In this document: piece after piece, positions 15,906-24,766 of the stretch
Layout of the letters: each line of letters begins with the position of its first letter
How positions within the stretch are numbered: the first letter of the stretch is position 1
DNA from: Caulobacteraceae bacterium
GTDB lineage: Bacteria > Pseudomonadota > Alphaproteobacteria > Caulobacterales > Aquidulcibacteraceae
Direction of reading: 5' to 3'
DNA: 37,926 bases
NCBI GenBank assembly: GCA_009773335.1
Contig: WRPF01000002.1
Span: 2,713 to 40,638, forward strand
Notes under the pieces: model-generated
Told to the model about the DNA's origin: nothing
Database searches by the model: none
What the model saw: only the letters and a program-made list of their open reading frames with translations
Translations under genes and position numbers: made by a program

Positions 15906-17132
15906 ATGAACATCCTCCGTCTCCTCCTCTCCTGCATGCTGCTGCTGGCGGGTTGCGCCACAGCGCCGCCGTCTGCTTCGCTCCCGCCTGCGCCGGTGAT
16001 CCTGGTGGCCATCGACGGGTTCCGGCCGGACTACCTCGATCGCGGCGTCACGCCGAACATGTCACGCCTCGCTGCCGAAGGCGTGCGTGCGCAGGGCATG
16101 CGCCCGTCCTTTCCGTCGCTGACCTTCCCGAACCACTACACGCTGGTGACGGGCATGCGTCCGGATCGTCACGGCATCGTGAACAACGTGATGACCGATC
16201 CCGACCATCCCGGCGTCGTCTTCACGCTCGGCGATCGCGCGGTGAATACGCAGCCCTATTGGTGGAACGACGCGGCCCCCCTGTGGGTCAGCGCGGAGAA
16301 ACAGGGCGTGCGCACCGCGACGATGTTCTGGCCGGGCTCGGAAGTTGAAATCCGCGGGACGCGTCCGCATGACTGGCTGACGTTTGACCAGGCGATGCCG
16401 TCCGCGGCGCGCGTGGACCGCGTGCTCGCGTGGCTCGACCGGCCGCCCGCGGAGCGCCCGCGCTTCATCACGCTCTATTTCGACATCGTCGACACCGCCG
16501 GCCACCTCAGCGGGCCCGACAGCCCGGAACTCAACGCCGCCGCGCACGAAGTCGATGCGGCGATGGGCAAACTCGTCGACGGACTCGCGGCGCGCGGCCT
16601 GGCGAACGCCAACATCGTCGTCGTCGCTGATCACGGCATGGCGCCGGTTTCGGTGGAGCGGGTCGTCGATCTCGACGCCGTCATCGCGCCCGCGCTGGTG
16701 CGCTATGTCTGGGCGCCGGGGCCCATCGCAGGCGTCGAACCCGCGGCGGGACAGGCCGAAAGCGCGGTCGCGCCGCTGCTCGGCCGCCACGGTCATGCGG
16801 AATGCTGGAAGCGCGGCGAGATGCCGGCGCGGCTCCACTTCGGGTCTCACCGTCGCGTGCCCGCGGTCGTGTGCCTCGCCGACACGGGCTGGACGATGGT
16901 CTCCACCGGCAGTCCGCGCCGCTACCCGATCCGCGGCGGCGCGCACGGCTACGATCCCGAGGATCCGCAGATGGCGGCGCTGTTCATCGCGCACGGCCCG
17001 GCGTTCCGCGCGGGCTCGACCGTGCCGACGTTCGACAACGTCAACGTCTATCCCTTGCTCGCAGGGCTCATCGGCGTAACGCCGGATGCGAACGACGGCG
17101 ATCCGGCGGTGCTCGCAGGCGCATTGAAGTAG
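15906..17132 (+). CDS. nucleotide pyrophosphatase/phosphodiesterase-family lipoprotein
   Basis: 408 residues. The lipoprotein signal ends LAGC (C17). The alkaline-phosphatase superfamily site is complete: D37 in VAIDGFR, nucleophile T73 in SLTFPNHYTLVTG, D196/H200 in DTAGH, D242/H243 in VADHGM and H347 in GAHGYDP. The TFPN form places it in the ectonucleotide pyrophosphatase/phosphodiesterase group, which cleaves nucleotide or lipid phosphodiesters with two zinc ions. It acts in the periplasm and may scavenge phosphate. It starts 118 bp from the divergent desaturase gene. Confidence 0.9.
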   Translation: MNILRLLLSCMLLLAGCATAPPSASLPPAPVILVAIDGFRPDYLDRGVTPNMSRLAAEGVRAQGMRPSFPSLTFPNHYTLVTGMRPDRHGIVNNVMTDPDHPGVVFTLGDRAVNTQPYWWNDAAPLWVSAEKQGVRTATMFWPGSEVEIRGTRPHDWLTFDQAMPSAARVDRVLAWLDRPPAERPRFITLYFDIVDTAGHLSGPDSPELNAAAHEVDAAMGKLVDGLAARGLANANIVVVADHGMAPVSVERVVDLDAVIAPALVRYVWAPGPIAGVEPAAGQAESAVAPLLGRHGHAECWKRGEMPARLHFGSHRRVPAVVCLADTGWTMVSTGSPRRYPIRGGAHGYDPEDPQMAALFIAHGPAFRAGSTVPTFDNVNVYPLLAGLIGVTPDANDGDPAVLAGALK

Positions 17133-17184
17133 GCGGTTCCAGCGGGCAGGGTGGCGCCCAAAGAATACTCAGGGGAGGCGCGCG

Positions 17185-17604
17185 GTGCAGCAGTCCATTC
17201 TTCTCGCCATGTGCGCGCTCGCGGGGCTGACGTTCTTCGTCCTCCTGCTCGTGCCGATCCTGCGCTTCATCGCCGCCGCGCGCCGGGAGGTGACGGCGAA
17301 CGACTTCGCGCTCGGCGAGTCCGATCGCGTGCCTGACCGCGTGCGCCTGCCGAACCGCAATCTCGCGAACCTGCTCGAGACGCCGGTGCTGTTCTACGTG
17401 CTGTGTCTTGCGCTCATCGTTGCGGACGCGCTGACGCCGATGCAGGTGCATCTTGCGTGGGTCTATGTCGGGTTGCGCGTGCTGCACAGCCTCGTCCACG
17501 TGACGTTCAACTACGTGCCGCTGCGCCTCGTCGCGTTTGCATCGAGCGTCGTCGTGCTGAACGCCATGTGGGTGCTGTTCGCGATGAAGCTGCTGGGCGT
17601 GTAA
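17185..17604 (+). CDS. MAPEG family inner-membrane protein
   Basis: 139 residues. The start is a GTG at 17185 with AGGGGAGG upstream. Four membrane helices are visible (ALAGLTFFVLLLVPILRFI, TPVLFYVLCLALIVADAL, VHLAWVYVGLRVLHSLVH, SVVVLNAMWVLFAMKLL). The RNLANLLETPVLFYVLC pattern is typical of bacterial MAPEG proteins. A glutathione-linked role is suggested by the YghU-type GST that follows 69 bp later on the same strand. It is distinct in sequence from the MAPEG protein at 6312-6716. Confidence 0.88.
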   Translation: MQQSILLAMCALAGLTFFVLLLVPILRFIAAARREVTANDFALGESDRVPDRVRLPNRNLANLLETPVLFYVLCLALIVADALTPMQVHLAWVYVGLRVLHSLVHVTFNYVPLRLVAFASSVVVLNAMWVLFAMKLLGV

Positions 17605-17673
17605 CGCCCGACCGTGGTTGACCGTATTGAGCGGCGCCACATATCCAGACCACGAAATCCATGGAGCCGCCGC

Positions 17674-18537
17674 ATGTCCGATACGCCCGCCTACACGCCG
17701 CCGAAGGTCTGGACCTGGAACAAGGAGAGCGGCGGCCGCTTCGCCAACATCAACCGGCCGATCGCGGGCGCCACCCATGAAAAGGAGCTGCCCGTCGGCA
17801 AGCATCCGCTGCAGCTCTATTCGCTGGGTACGCCGAACGGCGTGAAGGTCACGGTGATGCTCGAGGAGCTGCTGGCGCTCGGCCATGCAGGCGCCGAGTA
17901 TGACGCCTGGCTCATCAACATCGGCGGCGGCGATCAGTTCTCCAGCGGCTTCGTCGCGATCAACCCGAACTCGAAGATTCCCGCGTTGCTTGATCGCAGC
18001 ACGAACCCGCCCACGCGCGTGTTCGAATCCGGCGCGATCCTCGTCTATCTCGCGGAAAAGTTCGGCGCGTTCCTGCCGACCGATCCCGCAAAGCGCGCCG
18101 AGTGCATGTCGTGGCTCTTCTGGCAGATGGGCGCCGCGCCGTATCTCGGCGGCGGCTTCGGCCACTTCTACGCGTATGCGCCGTTCAAGATCGAATACGC
18201 CATCGACCGCTTCGCCATGGAGGTGAAGCGCCAACTCGACGTGCTCGACCGCAGGCTGGCGGAAAGCAAATTCATCGCCGGGAACGAGTACACCATCGCC
18301 GACATGGCGATCTGGTCGTGGTACGGGGCGATGGCGAAAGGCGTGCTCTACGAGGCCGCAGAATTTCTTTCGGTCCACGAATACAAGAACGTCATCCGCT
18401 GGGCCGACGCGATCGCCGAACGGCCCGCCGTGAAGCGCGGCCGCATGGTCAACCGCGTCTACGGCGAGCCTTCAAGCCAGCTTCTTGAGCGTCATGACGC
18501 TGGCGACTTCGACACCAGGACGCAGGACAAACTCTGA
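17674..18537 (+). CDS. yghU: glutathione S-transferase, YghU type
   Basis: 287 residues, matching the length of the Escherichia coli YghU protein. The start ATG at 17674 has GGAG upstream. The long N-terminal extension (PPKVWTWNKESGGRFANINRP) and THEKELPVGKHPLQLYSLGTPNGVKV are specific to the YghU group. INPNSKIPALLD and FESGAILVYLAEKFG follow. The group has glutathione-disulfide-linked reductase or peroxidase activity and usually binds two glutathiones. It is cytoplasmic. It is much longer than, but clearly related to, the GST at 12043-12669. Confidence 0.92.
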   Translation: MSDTPAYTPPKVWTWNKESGGRFANINRPIAGATHEKELPVGKHPLQLYSLGTPNGVKVTVMLEELLALGHAGAEYDAWLINIGGGDQFSSGFVAINPNSKIPALLDRSTNPPTRVFESGAILVYLAEKFGAFLPTDPAKRAECMSWLFWQMGAAPYLGGGFGHFYAYAPFKIEYAIDRFAMEVKRQLDVLDRRLAESKFIAGNEYTIADMAIWSWYGAMAKGVLYEAAEFLSVHEYKNVIRWADAIAERPAVKRGRMVNRVYGEPSSQLLERHDAGDFDTRTQDKL

Positions 18538-18836
18538 ACGCCGTCCGCGATCTCCCCTCCGCGTCCGCTCCCTGAGTTGACGCTTATTGACCCAAAAAGG
18601 GTCAGTCTCGCAGCGATCGGCGCCGGTGGGAATAATCCCTGGTCGGCCTGTTATCGGACAGACCGCCCGAACGGTTCCCGATATGGGCGAAACGTTCGAC
18701 GCTCGCACGCTGGGCGCCCGGGCTGGCGGTGGTCGTTGACGATCGTCCGGATTGAGAGGGTAGATGCGCAACTGGAGACGTCTCCCGACGTCACTGGCTG
18801 AGAGAGGCGCGTGCTCCCGGACAGAGGGAGCGGTGC
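18538..18836. other. intergenic region upstream of the Crp/Fnr gene
   Basis: 299 bp with no convincing gene. It holds a small palindrome, TGACCC-N5-GGGTCA (18588-18604), just downstream of TTGACG. A further TTGACG lies near 18736. No clean -10 or FNR-type TTGAT-N4-ATCAA box is seen. AGAGGGAG before 18837 is the ribosome binding site. Confidence 0.5.
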
Positions 18837-19544
18837 GTGTCGGACCCCGTGTCGGCCCCATGGGTCAACAGACTTCTCAAGGCGATGCCGCCCGACGATG
18901 CGGCGGCGATCTTCGCGCAGTCTGCGGCGGTTGAGCTGAGGCTTCGCCAGACGCTGCACGCGCCGGACGTTCGCATCAAAGACTGCTACTTCGTCGAATC
19001 CGGCATGGTCTCCATTGTCGCCGTGCTCGACGAGGGCGATCCGATGGAGATGGGCGTCATCGGTTTTGACGGCTTTGTCGGGCTTCCGGTCGTTCTTGGC
19101 GCGGGGCAGTCGCCCGGCGAAGCGATGGTCCAGCTGCCGGGCATGGCGCTGCAGATCGACGGGGCCGTTCTCAAGCAGATTTTCGACGAGCGTGTCGGCG
19201 CGCGGGGCGTGTTGCTGCGTTACGCGCAGGCGATGCAGGTCCAGGTGTCGCAGACCGCAGCGTGCAACGGCCGTCATGACACCGAACAGCGCCTGGCGCG
19301 CTGGCTGCTGATGGTGGTGGACAAGTTCCGCATCCAGCCGATCCCGCTGACGCAGGAATTTCTCTCCATGATGCTCGGCGTGCGTCGCCAGCAGGTCTCG
19401 CTCACGGCTGCTGTACTGCAGAACGCAGGGCTCATCAGATACCGGCACGGCAGCATCGAGGTCGTGAACAGGGACGGCCTCGAGGCGGTTGCATGCGAGT
19501 GTTACGGCGTCGTCGCCCGGGAATCATCGCGCCTGTTCGGTTGA
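18837..19544 (+). CDS. Crp/Fnr family transcriptional regulator
   Basis: 235 residues from a GTG at 18837 with AGAGGGAG upstream. The N-terminal half is a cyclic-nucleotide-binding-type beta barrel without an obvious cNMP-binding RxS motif: FVESGMVSIVAVLDEGDPMEMGVIGFDGFVGLPVVLG. The C-terminal winged helix includes RLARWLLMV, LTQEFLSMMLGVRRQQVSLTAAVLQNAGLIRYRHGSIEV. No N-terminal Cys cluster for an iron-sulfur centre is present. The effector is unknown. Related alphaproteobacterial proteins are often annotated as general Crp-type regulators. A PAS-like gene follows by 33 bp and may belong to the same transcript. Confidence 0.88.
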   Translation: MSDPVSAPWVNRLLKAMPPDDAAAIFAQSAAVELRLRQTLHAPDVRIKDCYFVESGMVSIVAVLDEGDPMEMGVIGFDGFVGLPVVLGAGQSPGEAMVQLPGMALQIDGAVLKQIFDERVGARGVLLRYAQAMQVQVSQTAACNGRHDTEQRLARWLLMVVDKFRIQPIPLTQEFLSMMLGVRRQQVSLTAAVLQNAGLIRYRHGSIEVVNRDGLEAVACECYGVVARESSRLFG

Positions 19545-19577
19545 TCGTGACCCGGACCTGGCCGTTTCGACGCCTGT

Positions 19578-20006
19578 ATGGACGTGAAGTTCGGCGGCCT
19601 GTCCGCGCAGTCGTTCCCGGAGCGTCGCATGAGGATTCTTGAGGCGGTCAAGTCGCTCGCGGATGCTTCGCCAGCGGCGGTGATGATCACCGGCGGGCAC
19701 GCGGAAGCCGGGGCGTCCGGCCCGCGCATCGGCTATGTAAACGCCGCGTTCGAGGTTCTCACATGCTACTGTGCGTACGAATGCATCGGACAGCCGGTCG
19801 TGATGATGTGCTTTGTGGACGGCGATGGCGACGAGATCGCCGCGCACGAATTCGCTGACGGCGATGGACGCTGGCGCGAAGCAGGGCTCTGCGTCACGCG
19901 CAAGGACGGCGATGTCGCGGCCGTCTGTCTCGGCGTGACCTGGTTCACCCGGGGGTCCGCATTCGGTGAAATGGGGCTCTGGGTGCTGGACGCGTGCGGC
20001 GCGTAG
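19578..20006 (+). CDS. short PAS-like domain protein
   Basis: 142 residues; an ATG at 19629 (125 aa) has a better-placed GGAG and may be the true start. The segment ASPAAVMIT...RIGYVNAAFEVLTCYCAYECIGQP follows the PAS pattern (usually YVNpAFe.lTGYs.eEviG), with two Cys replacing usual residues. The rest is poorly conserved. There is no kinase or output domain, so it may be a stand-alone sensor or a degenerate remnant. Its position behind the Crp/Fnr gene suggests a regulatory link (inference). Confidence 0.6.
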   Translation: MDVKFGGLSAQSFPERRMRILEAVKSLADASPAAVMITGGHAEAGASGPRIGYVNAAFEVLTCYCAYECIGQPVVMMCFVDGDGDEIAAHEFADGDGRWREAGLCVTRKDGDVAAVCLGVTWFTRGSAFGEMGLWVLDACGA

Positions 20007-20057
20007 CGCGCGAGACCTTCACAATCCCCAAGAAGAATTTCTCCGCCACGCCGCGTT

Positions 20058-21008
20058 TCATGGTGCGCCCAGGAAGGGGCCGACCGTGCGCCATGCGCCC
20101 GCAAGCGCGAACGCGCCTGCCACCGCAAGACCGATCACCGCGTTCGCCTTGAAGGCCTTCAGCGCCGTGGCGGTGTCCGCTTCATCGACGTCCGCCACCG
20201 CGCGCCAGATCAGCGTCGCGCCGATCACGCCAAGGCCCACGCCCGTGACGAGAAGCGATCCCGCGAGCGCCGCAGCGACGGCCCATAGAACCAGCGCCGT
20301 GACATAGAATCCCAAAGTCCAGTCCCGCCACCGCGCGCCGAACAGCCGCGCGGTGGAGCGCACGCCGACGAGCGCGTCGTCCTCCACGTCCTGCAGCGCG
20401 TAGATGGTGTCGTAGGCGATGGTCCACGCGATGCAGCCGGCGTAGAGCGCAATCGCGTCCGCCGTGATGGTCCCACGCACCGCAGCGCTTGCGACCAGCG
20501 CACCCCACGAGAAACAAAGCCCCAGCCACGCCTGCGGCCACCACGTGACGCGCTTCATCAGCGGATAGAGCGCAACGAGCGGGATCGCCGCGAGCGCGGT
20601 CCACTGCGCCACGGTCGGCAGCGACAGCAGCACCAGCAATCCCACGCCGCACTGCGCGGCCATCCACGAAATCGCGCCGCGCACAGACACGCGCCCCGAC
20701 GGGATCGGCCGCGAGCGCGTGCGCGCGACCTCCGCGTCGATCTTGCGGTCGAGAATGTCGTTCCACGTGCAGCCCGCGCCGCGCATGGCGATCGCGCCGA
20801 TCAGCAGCCGCAGCGCGAGCCAGCCGTCCTCAAGCCAGAATCCCTCCTGCGTTTCCGCAAGCGCAATGCCCATCAGGCAGGGGAGAAACAGCAGCTGCCA
20901 GCCGATCGGGCGATCGAGGCGCGAGAGTTGCGCGAACGGCTTCAACGCCGCAGGCAGGCGGTCGGTCCAGTGTTGCGCGAGCGCATCGGCAGGTTTCAAA
21001 GTCGTCAC
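20058..21008 (-). CDS. ubiA: 4-hydroxybenzoate polyprenyltransferase
   Basis: 316 residues, start GTG at 21008 with a weak ribosome site. The first Asp-rich motif is CTWNDILDRKIDAEVARTRSRPIPSG (N83, D84, D87, D91) and the second is DTIYALQDVEDD. The family's RPIGWQLLFLP is near the N-terminus. Eight to nine hydrophobic segments fit UbiA. It prenylates 4-hydroxybenzoate at the inner membrane, the step before UbiD (8686-10209). It is convergent with the PAS-like gene. Confidence 0.95.
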   Translation of the reverse strand: MTTLKPADALAQHWTDRLPAALKPFAQLSRLDRPIGWQLLFLPCLMGIALAETQEGFWLEDGWLALRLLIGAIAMRGAGCTWNDILDRKIDAEVARTRSRPIPSGRVSVRGAISWMAAQCGVGLLVLLSLPTVAQWTALAAIPLVALYPLMKRVTWWPQAWLGLCFSWGALVASAAVRGTITADAIALYAGCIAWTIAYDTIYALQDVEDDALVGVRSTARLFGARWRDWTLGFYVTALVLWAVAAALAGSLLVTGVGLGVIGATLIWRAVADVDEADTATALKAFKANAVIGLAVAGAFALAGAWRTVGPFLGAP

Positions 21009-21338
21009 GCGCGTGTTGGAGCAAGGCTTGCCGCTGGACGCAAGTCGCCTCGCGCGCTATGGACGCTGCTCATTCAACCGGGAGAGCGCGCGCATCCATG
21101 ACGAGACCGTGAGCCCTTCGGCGCCCTGACAGGACGCCGAGACAGAAAAGCTGGCGAAGCCGGCGGACATGTCGAACCCTCCTGTCGCGCCCAAATGCTC
21201 CGGCTTGTGCTGATCAGTTTCGATCGGCCCGCGCGCGGAACCACTGCAATCAGGACTGGATCGCGGACCGCTCGTCCGCCTGCGCCACGCACGGCGCAGT
21301 CCGTCCGTTTCAACGACCCATTCTTTAACGGTTATGAC
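21009..21338. other. intergenic region between ubiA and the second ABC exporter
   Basis: 330 bp between divergent genes. Short open frames here are not convincing. No clear terminator, repeat or recognisable operator was seen. It should contain both promoters, but no consensus pair stood out. Confidence 0.4.
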
Positions 21339-23141
21339 ATGACCGACACACAGGATTTCGACGACGAGAACGGCCCGCTCAAGGCGCCGCTCGCCGACAT
21401 CGTCAGCTACATCTGGTCGCGCTGGACGGCGTATCCCGTCTGGCTCTGGGCGTTCTTCACGCTCTATCTGGCGGCGGTCGCGTGCGACCTCATGCTGCCG
21501 ATCTTCTCCTCGCGGCTCATCGAGGCGCTGTCGGGCGACCGCATCGCCAATGCGCCGAAGGTCTGGGAAGCCTACGCGCTGTTCGCGGGCGTGGCGCTCG
21601 GGCTCTACATGTTCCGCAACATCTCGGTGCGGTTCTGGATTCCCATCGCCTCGCGCAACATGAAGGCCATCGTCGCCGACGGCTTCAGGGACGTGCAGCG
21701 CTTCTCCGCCGACTGGCACGCCAACAACTTCGCCGGCGCCACCGTGCGCCGCGTCAGCCGCGCGATGAACGCCTACGACACGATCTCCGACACCATCGTG
21801 TGGTTCGTGCTGCCGGCGAGCATCGTGCTCCTCGGCATCACCGCGATCATCTTCACCAAATGGCCGATGATCGGGCTGTTCGTGGCGGTGACGATCGCGC
21901 TCATGCTCGTCCTCAACTACGTCACCGCGCGATATTATCTCGCCGAGGACTACACGCGCACCAACGCCGCCGACACCGCCATCGGCGCGTCGCTCGCGGA
22001 TGCGGTGGGCTCGAACGCGGCGGTGAAGGCGTTCGGCGCGGAATCGCGTGAGCAGGCGCGTCTCGAGGGCATCGCCGAAGACTGGCGCTGGAAGGCCGAA
22101 CGGCTCTGGCTCAAGTCAACCAATGCGTGGATTTTGCAGAACATATTGCTGTTCGTGTTCCAGGCGGGACTTGTGGGCCTCGTGGTGATGGAATGGTCGC
22201 GCGGGCGCGCGACGTCGGGCGATGCGGCCTTCGCCGTCACGTCCTACTTCCTCGTGTCCGGCTATCTGCGCACGCTGGGCGAGAACATCCGCATGTTGCA
22301 GAAAGGCGTCGCCGACATCGCAGACGTCGTCGCCTACCGGTCGCAGGCCGCCGACATCGTCGATGCGCCGGATGCGGGAGCGTTCGCTCCTGCGAAAGGC
22401 GAGATCCGCTTCGAGAACGTCGCCTTCGGCTACCGCAACCAGGACGCGCCGCTCTACCGCGATTTCTCGCTCGTCATTGCGCCGGGCGAGACGGTAGCCC
22501 TCGTCGGTCCCACGGGCGCGGGCAAGTCCACGTTCGTGAAGCTCGTGCAGCGCCTCTACGATGTCGATGCGGGCGCCATCCGCATCGACGGACAGGATGT
22601 GCGCGCGGTGAAGCAGGCGAGCCTGCGCCAGCGCATCGCCACCGTGCCGCAGGACCCCGCGCTCTTTCACCGCTCGCTGCGCGAAAACATCGCCTACGCG
22701 CGGCCCGATGCGACGATGGAAGAAATCGAGGACGCGGCGAAGCGCGCCCGCGCGCACGACTTCATTCTCAAACTGCCGAAGGGCTACGAGACCGAAGTGG
22801 GTGAACGGGGCGTGAAGCTCTCGGGCGGCGAACGCCAGCGGGTGGCGCTTGCGCGCGCGTTCCTCGCGGATGCCCCGATCCTCATTCTCGACGAGGCCAC
22901 AAGCTCGCTCGACACGGAGACGGAGCGCGACGTGCAGGCGGCGATGGCCGAGCTCAAGCAGGGCCGCACCACCATCGTCATCGCCCACCGCCTCTCCACC
23001 ATCCGCAGCGCGGACCGCATCCTCGTGTTCGAGCGCGGGCGCATCGTCGAGCAGGGCAGGCACGCGGAGCTGGTGCAGAACGACGGACTGTACGCGCGCC
23101 TGCACGCGCTGGCGCAGGGGGATATGATTGCGGCGGAGTAG
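21339..23141 (+). CDS. ABC transporter, fused permease/ATPase exporter
   Basis: 600 residues from the ATG at 21339 (MTDTQDFDDENGPLK). A six-helix membrane domain covers roughly 30-320. The ATPase domain has Walker A GPTGAGKST (390-398), signature LSGGERQ (494-500), Walker B ILILDE (514-519) and AHRLSTI. It is a half-transporter expected to dimerise, and its substrate is unknown. The upstream in-frame extension to 21195 is low quality. It differs from the exporter at 2134-3876 in the membrane domain and is monocistronic or leads into the small gene at 23233. Confidence 0.9.
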   Translation: MTDTQDFDDENGPLKAPLADIVSYIWSRWTAYPVWLWAFFTLYLAAVACDLMLPIFSSRLIEALSGDRIANAPKVWEAYALFAGVALGLYMFRNISVRFWIPIASRNMKAIVADGFRDVQRFSADWHANNFAGATVRRVSRAMNAYDTISDTIVWFVLPASIVLLGITAIIFTKWPMIGLFVAVTIALMLVLNYVTARYYLAEDYTRTNAADTAIGASLADAVGSNAAVKAFGAESREQARLEGIAEDWRWKAERLWLKSTNAWILQNILLFVFQAGLVGLVVMEWSRGRATSGDAAFAVTSYFLVSGYLRTLGENIRMLQKGVADIADVVAYRSQAADIVDAPDAGAFAPAKGEIRFENVAFGYRNQDAPLYRDFSLVIAPGETVALVGPTGAGKSTFVKLVQRLYDVDAGAIRIDGQDVRAVKQASLRQRIATVPQDPALFHRSLRENIAYARPDATMEEIEDAAKRARAHDFILKLPKGYETEVGERGVKLSGGERQRVALARAFLADAPILILDEATSSLDTETERDVQAAMAELKQGRTTIVIAHRLSTIRSADRILVFERGRIVEQGRHAELVQNDGLYARLHALAQGDMIAAE

Positions 23142-23232
23142 GGTGCTGTTGACAGTGTTTGGCGTCGGGTTGTTGAATTGGCCCGCTACTGGCCCATTTG
23201 AGATGTTCCGATTTTCGGATAGGTTCTGACGC

Positions 23233-23550
23233 ATGTTTTACTCTGCCGTTGATCAGACCATTCGAGAATGGACCGATGCGAACGTTAAAGCGCTGTTCCT
23301 TGAATGGGCGGACGCCGAGGCGCGGTTTTGCTATCTCTCAAGCCCGCAGGGCGAGTGCTATCAAATTTCCATTGAAGCGCCTGAGAATGAACTCGTACGG
23401 GTTCATGTGTTCGCGGTCGAGACGCTAGACGATATGGAAGCGCATCTCGAATGGTTCGTGCCAGTTTCTCAACTCACCGCCGCGCTGGACACGGCGAAGA
23501 AAACCATAAGCGAGTGTCTTTGGCGCAGAGAGCCCCTCAAAGTTGAATGA
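23233..23550 (+). CDS. conserved-looking small protein of unknown function
   Basis: 105 residues beginning MFYSAVDQTIREWTDANVK. It is acidic and mixed alpha/beta, with three aromatic-rich stretches (ALFLEWADAEARFCYLS, VRVHVFAVETLDDMEAHLEWFV) and no membrane segment. No family is recognised. Codons are less GC-biased than in neighbours (for example AAA, ATT, TTT appear often), which is compatible with recent acquisition. It stands alone between the ABC exporter and the repeat-rich gap. Confidence 0.6.
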   Translation: MFYSAVDQTIREWTDANVKALFLEWADAEARFCYLSSPQGECYQISIEAPENELVRVHVFAVETLDDMEAHLEWFVPVSQLTAALDTAKKTISECLWRREPLKVE

Positions 23551-23607
23551 CGGTCTTCGGCGAAAGGCAGATATGCCGCAGGGTTCCGCTCAATCCAACA
23601 AGGCTCT

Positions 23608-23763
23608 GTCATTCCGGGGCGGCCGGAGGCCGAGCCCGGAACCCAGGGGACCGGGCGCGATAGAATGCTCTTGATTCCATTGGCTTGCGCGGATGGAGGG
23701 TTGTGGACGGTTGAGTCCAGTCCCCTGGGTTCCGGGTTCGCGCTTCGCGCGCCCCGGAATGAC
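23608..23763. repeat. palindromic intergenic repeat unit pair
   Basis: The left part (23608-23651) starts GTCATTCCGGGGCG and ends CCCAGGGGAC. The right part (23720-23763) is its inverted form, starting GTCCCCTGGG and ending CCGGAATGAC. The middle of each arm differs (GGCCGGAGGCC against GCGCTTCGCGC, each itself a hairpin). This is a known style of dispersed repeat in alphaproteobacteria, recognised from its form only. Confidence 0.8.
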
Positions 23764-23834
23764 GGAATGTTGTGGAGTTGGGCGCGGCGATCGCTTTTGG
23801 CGTCGCGCTTCGTCCTGCGCAACGCCCCCTCACC

Positions 23835-24085
23835 CTCGCTGCGCTCGACCTCTCACCCTCGCGGGGGCGAGGTGTTGCGCGTCGGAACACCGTGCCTTTC
23901 CCTCCCCTCGATGGGGAGGGTCCGCCGCGTGAGCGGCGGGGGTGGGGTGCGCGCGAGATGGCGGAGCGATGCGTGCTGTTGGCGCTGATCGTTCATCGCC
24001 TCATGCGCTACGCCGCATCGATCACGCCCGGACCCCACCCGTCGCGACTGCGTCGCGCCACCCTCCCCATTGAGGGGAGGGAGAG
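23835..24085. repeat. cluster of nested hairpin repeats
   Basis: CCCTCCCC-N5-GGGGAGGG occurs at 23900-23920 and again at 24061-24081. The first is followed by CCGCCGC-GTGA-GCGGCGG (23922-23939) and GGGGTGGGGT. The second is preceded by GACCCCACCC (24031-24040) and GCGAC-TGC-GTCGC. The two units are inverted relative to each other. A further palindrome around CCCTCGCGGGGGCGAGG lies near 23858-23874. The stretch 23551-24247 has no other visible gene. Confidence 0.75.
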
Positions 24086-24247
24086 CCGATCGAGCCCGAA
24101 AATAGGGGGACAGATTGCGCGCGTCCCCCCACCGTTTTCCGCTCTGACCCATGCGCGCCAACAAACGCATGTGAATCTATCCGACCGGACTCCTGGCCAT
24201 GAGATCATCGCTCCGTTTTCAACGGCCGGTTGGCCAGGACGGAGCAC

Positions 24248-24754
24248 ATGCAGATCTTTTCACCCGTCACACGCACCGATCTCAAAGCACACGCCCAGAG
24301 CCTCAGGCTCTGGCTGCTGGAGATTGCTGTCTGGCTGGTGGAGGCGATCGGGTTTCGTGAGGGACGCATTGCACTGAACAGGCATCGCGTCGAAGCGCGC
24401 CGGGAGCTGCGTGAACTCATCTTCCTGATGATGTGCGCGCGGATGCGGTTCAGGAAAGAGGACACGCGCCGACGCTGGATGCGGCCGCCGTCGACGCCGC
24501 GCGGATTCCGGTATGTGCAGCGACGCCTCGACATGGTGCGGCTCTACACGCGCGGGATTGCGCTGAAGAGCTTCACTGCGATGCGCCGCGCGCTGGATGA
24601 TCTGGAACGGATCGTCACACGCGCGATCGCCCGCGTGCCGAAGGGCGTCTCGACGGGGCGGCTGATCATCACCCGGAGCGTCGGCGCCCCCGCCGCTGTG
24701 CGCGCGTCGAACACTTACGTCGACGAGGGCGTCGACGCTCCGAACACGTCATGA
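24248..24754 (+). CDS. basic helical protein of unknown function
   Basis: 168 residues from the ATG at 24248, with GGAG five to six bases upstream; TTG at 24230 would add six residues. It is strongly basic (many Arg), starting with an amphipathic or hydrophobic helix LRLWLLEIAVWLVEAIGF, then Arg-rich helices (RHRVEARRELRELIFLMMCARMRFRKED) and RRALDDLERIVTRAIARV. No catalytic motif is seen. A membrane-peripheral or nucleic-acid-associated role is possible, but nothing proves it. It is located between the repeat cluster and the TIR gene. Confidence 0.6.
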   Translation: MQIFSPVTRTDLKAHAQSLRLWLLEIAVWLVEAIGFREGRIALNRHRVEARRELRELIFLMMCARMRFRKEDTRRRWMRPPSTPRGFRYVQRRLDMVRLYTRGIALKSFTAMRRALDDLERIVTRAIARVPKGVSTGRLIITRSVGAPAAVRASNTYVDEGVDAPNTS

Positions 24755-24766
24755 TGTGGGCGAGTA

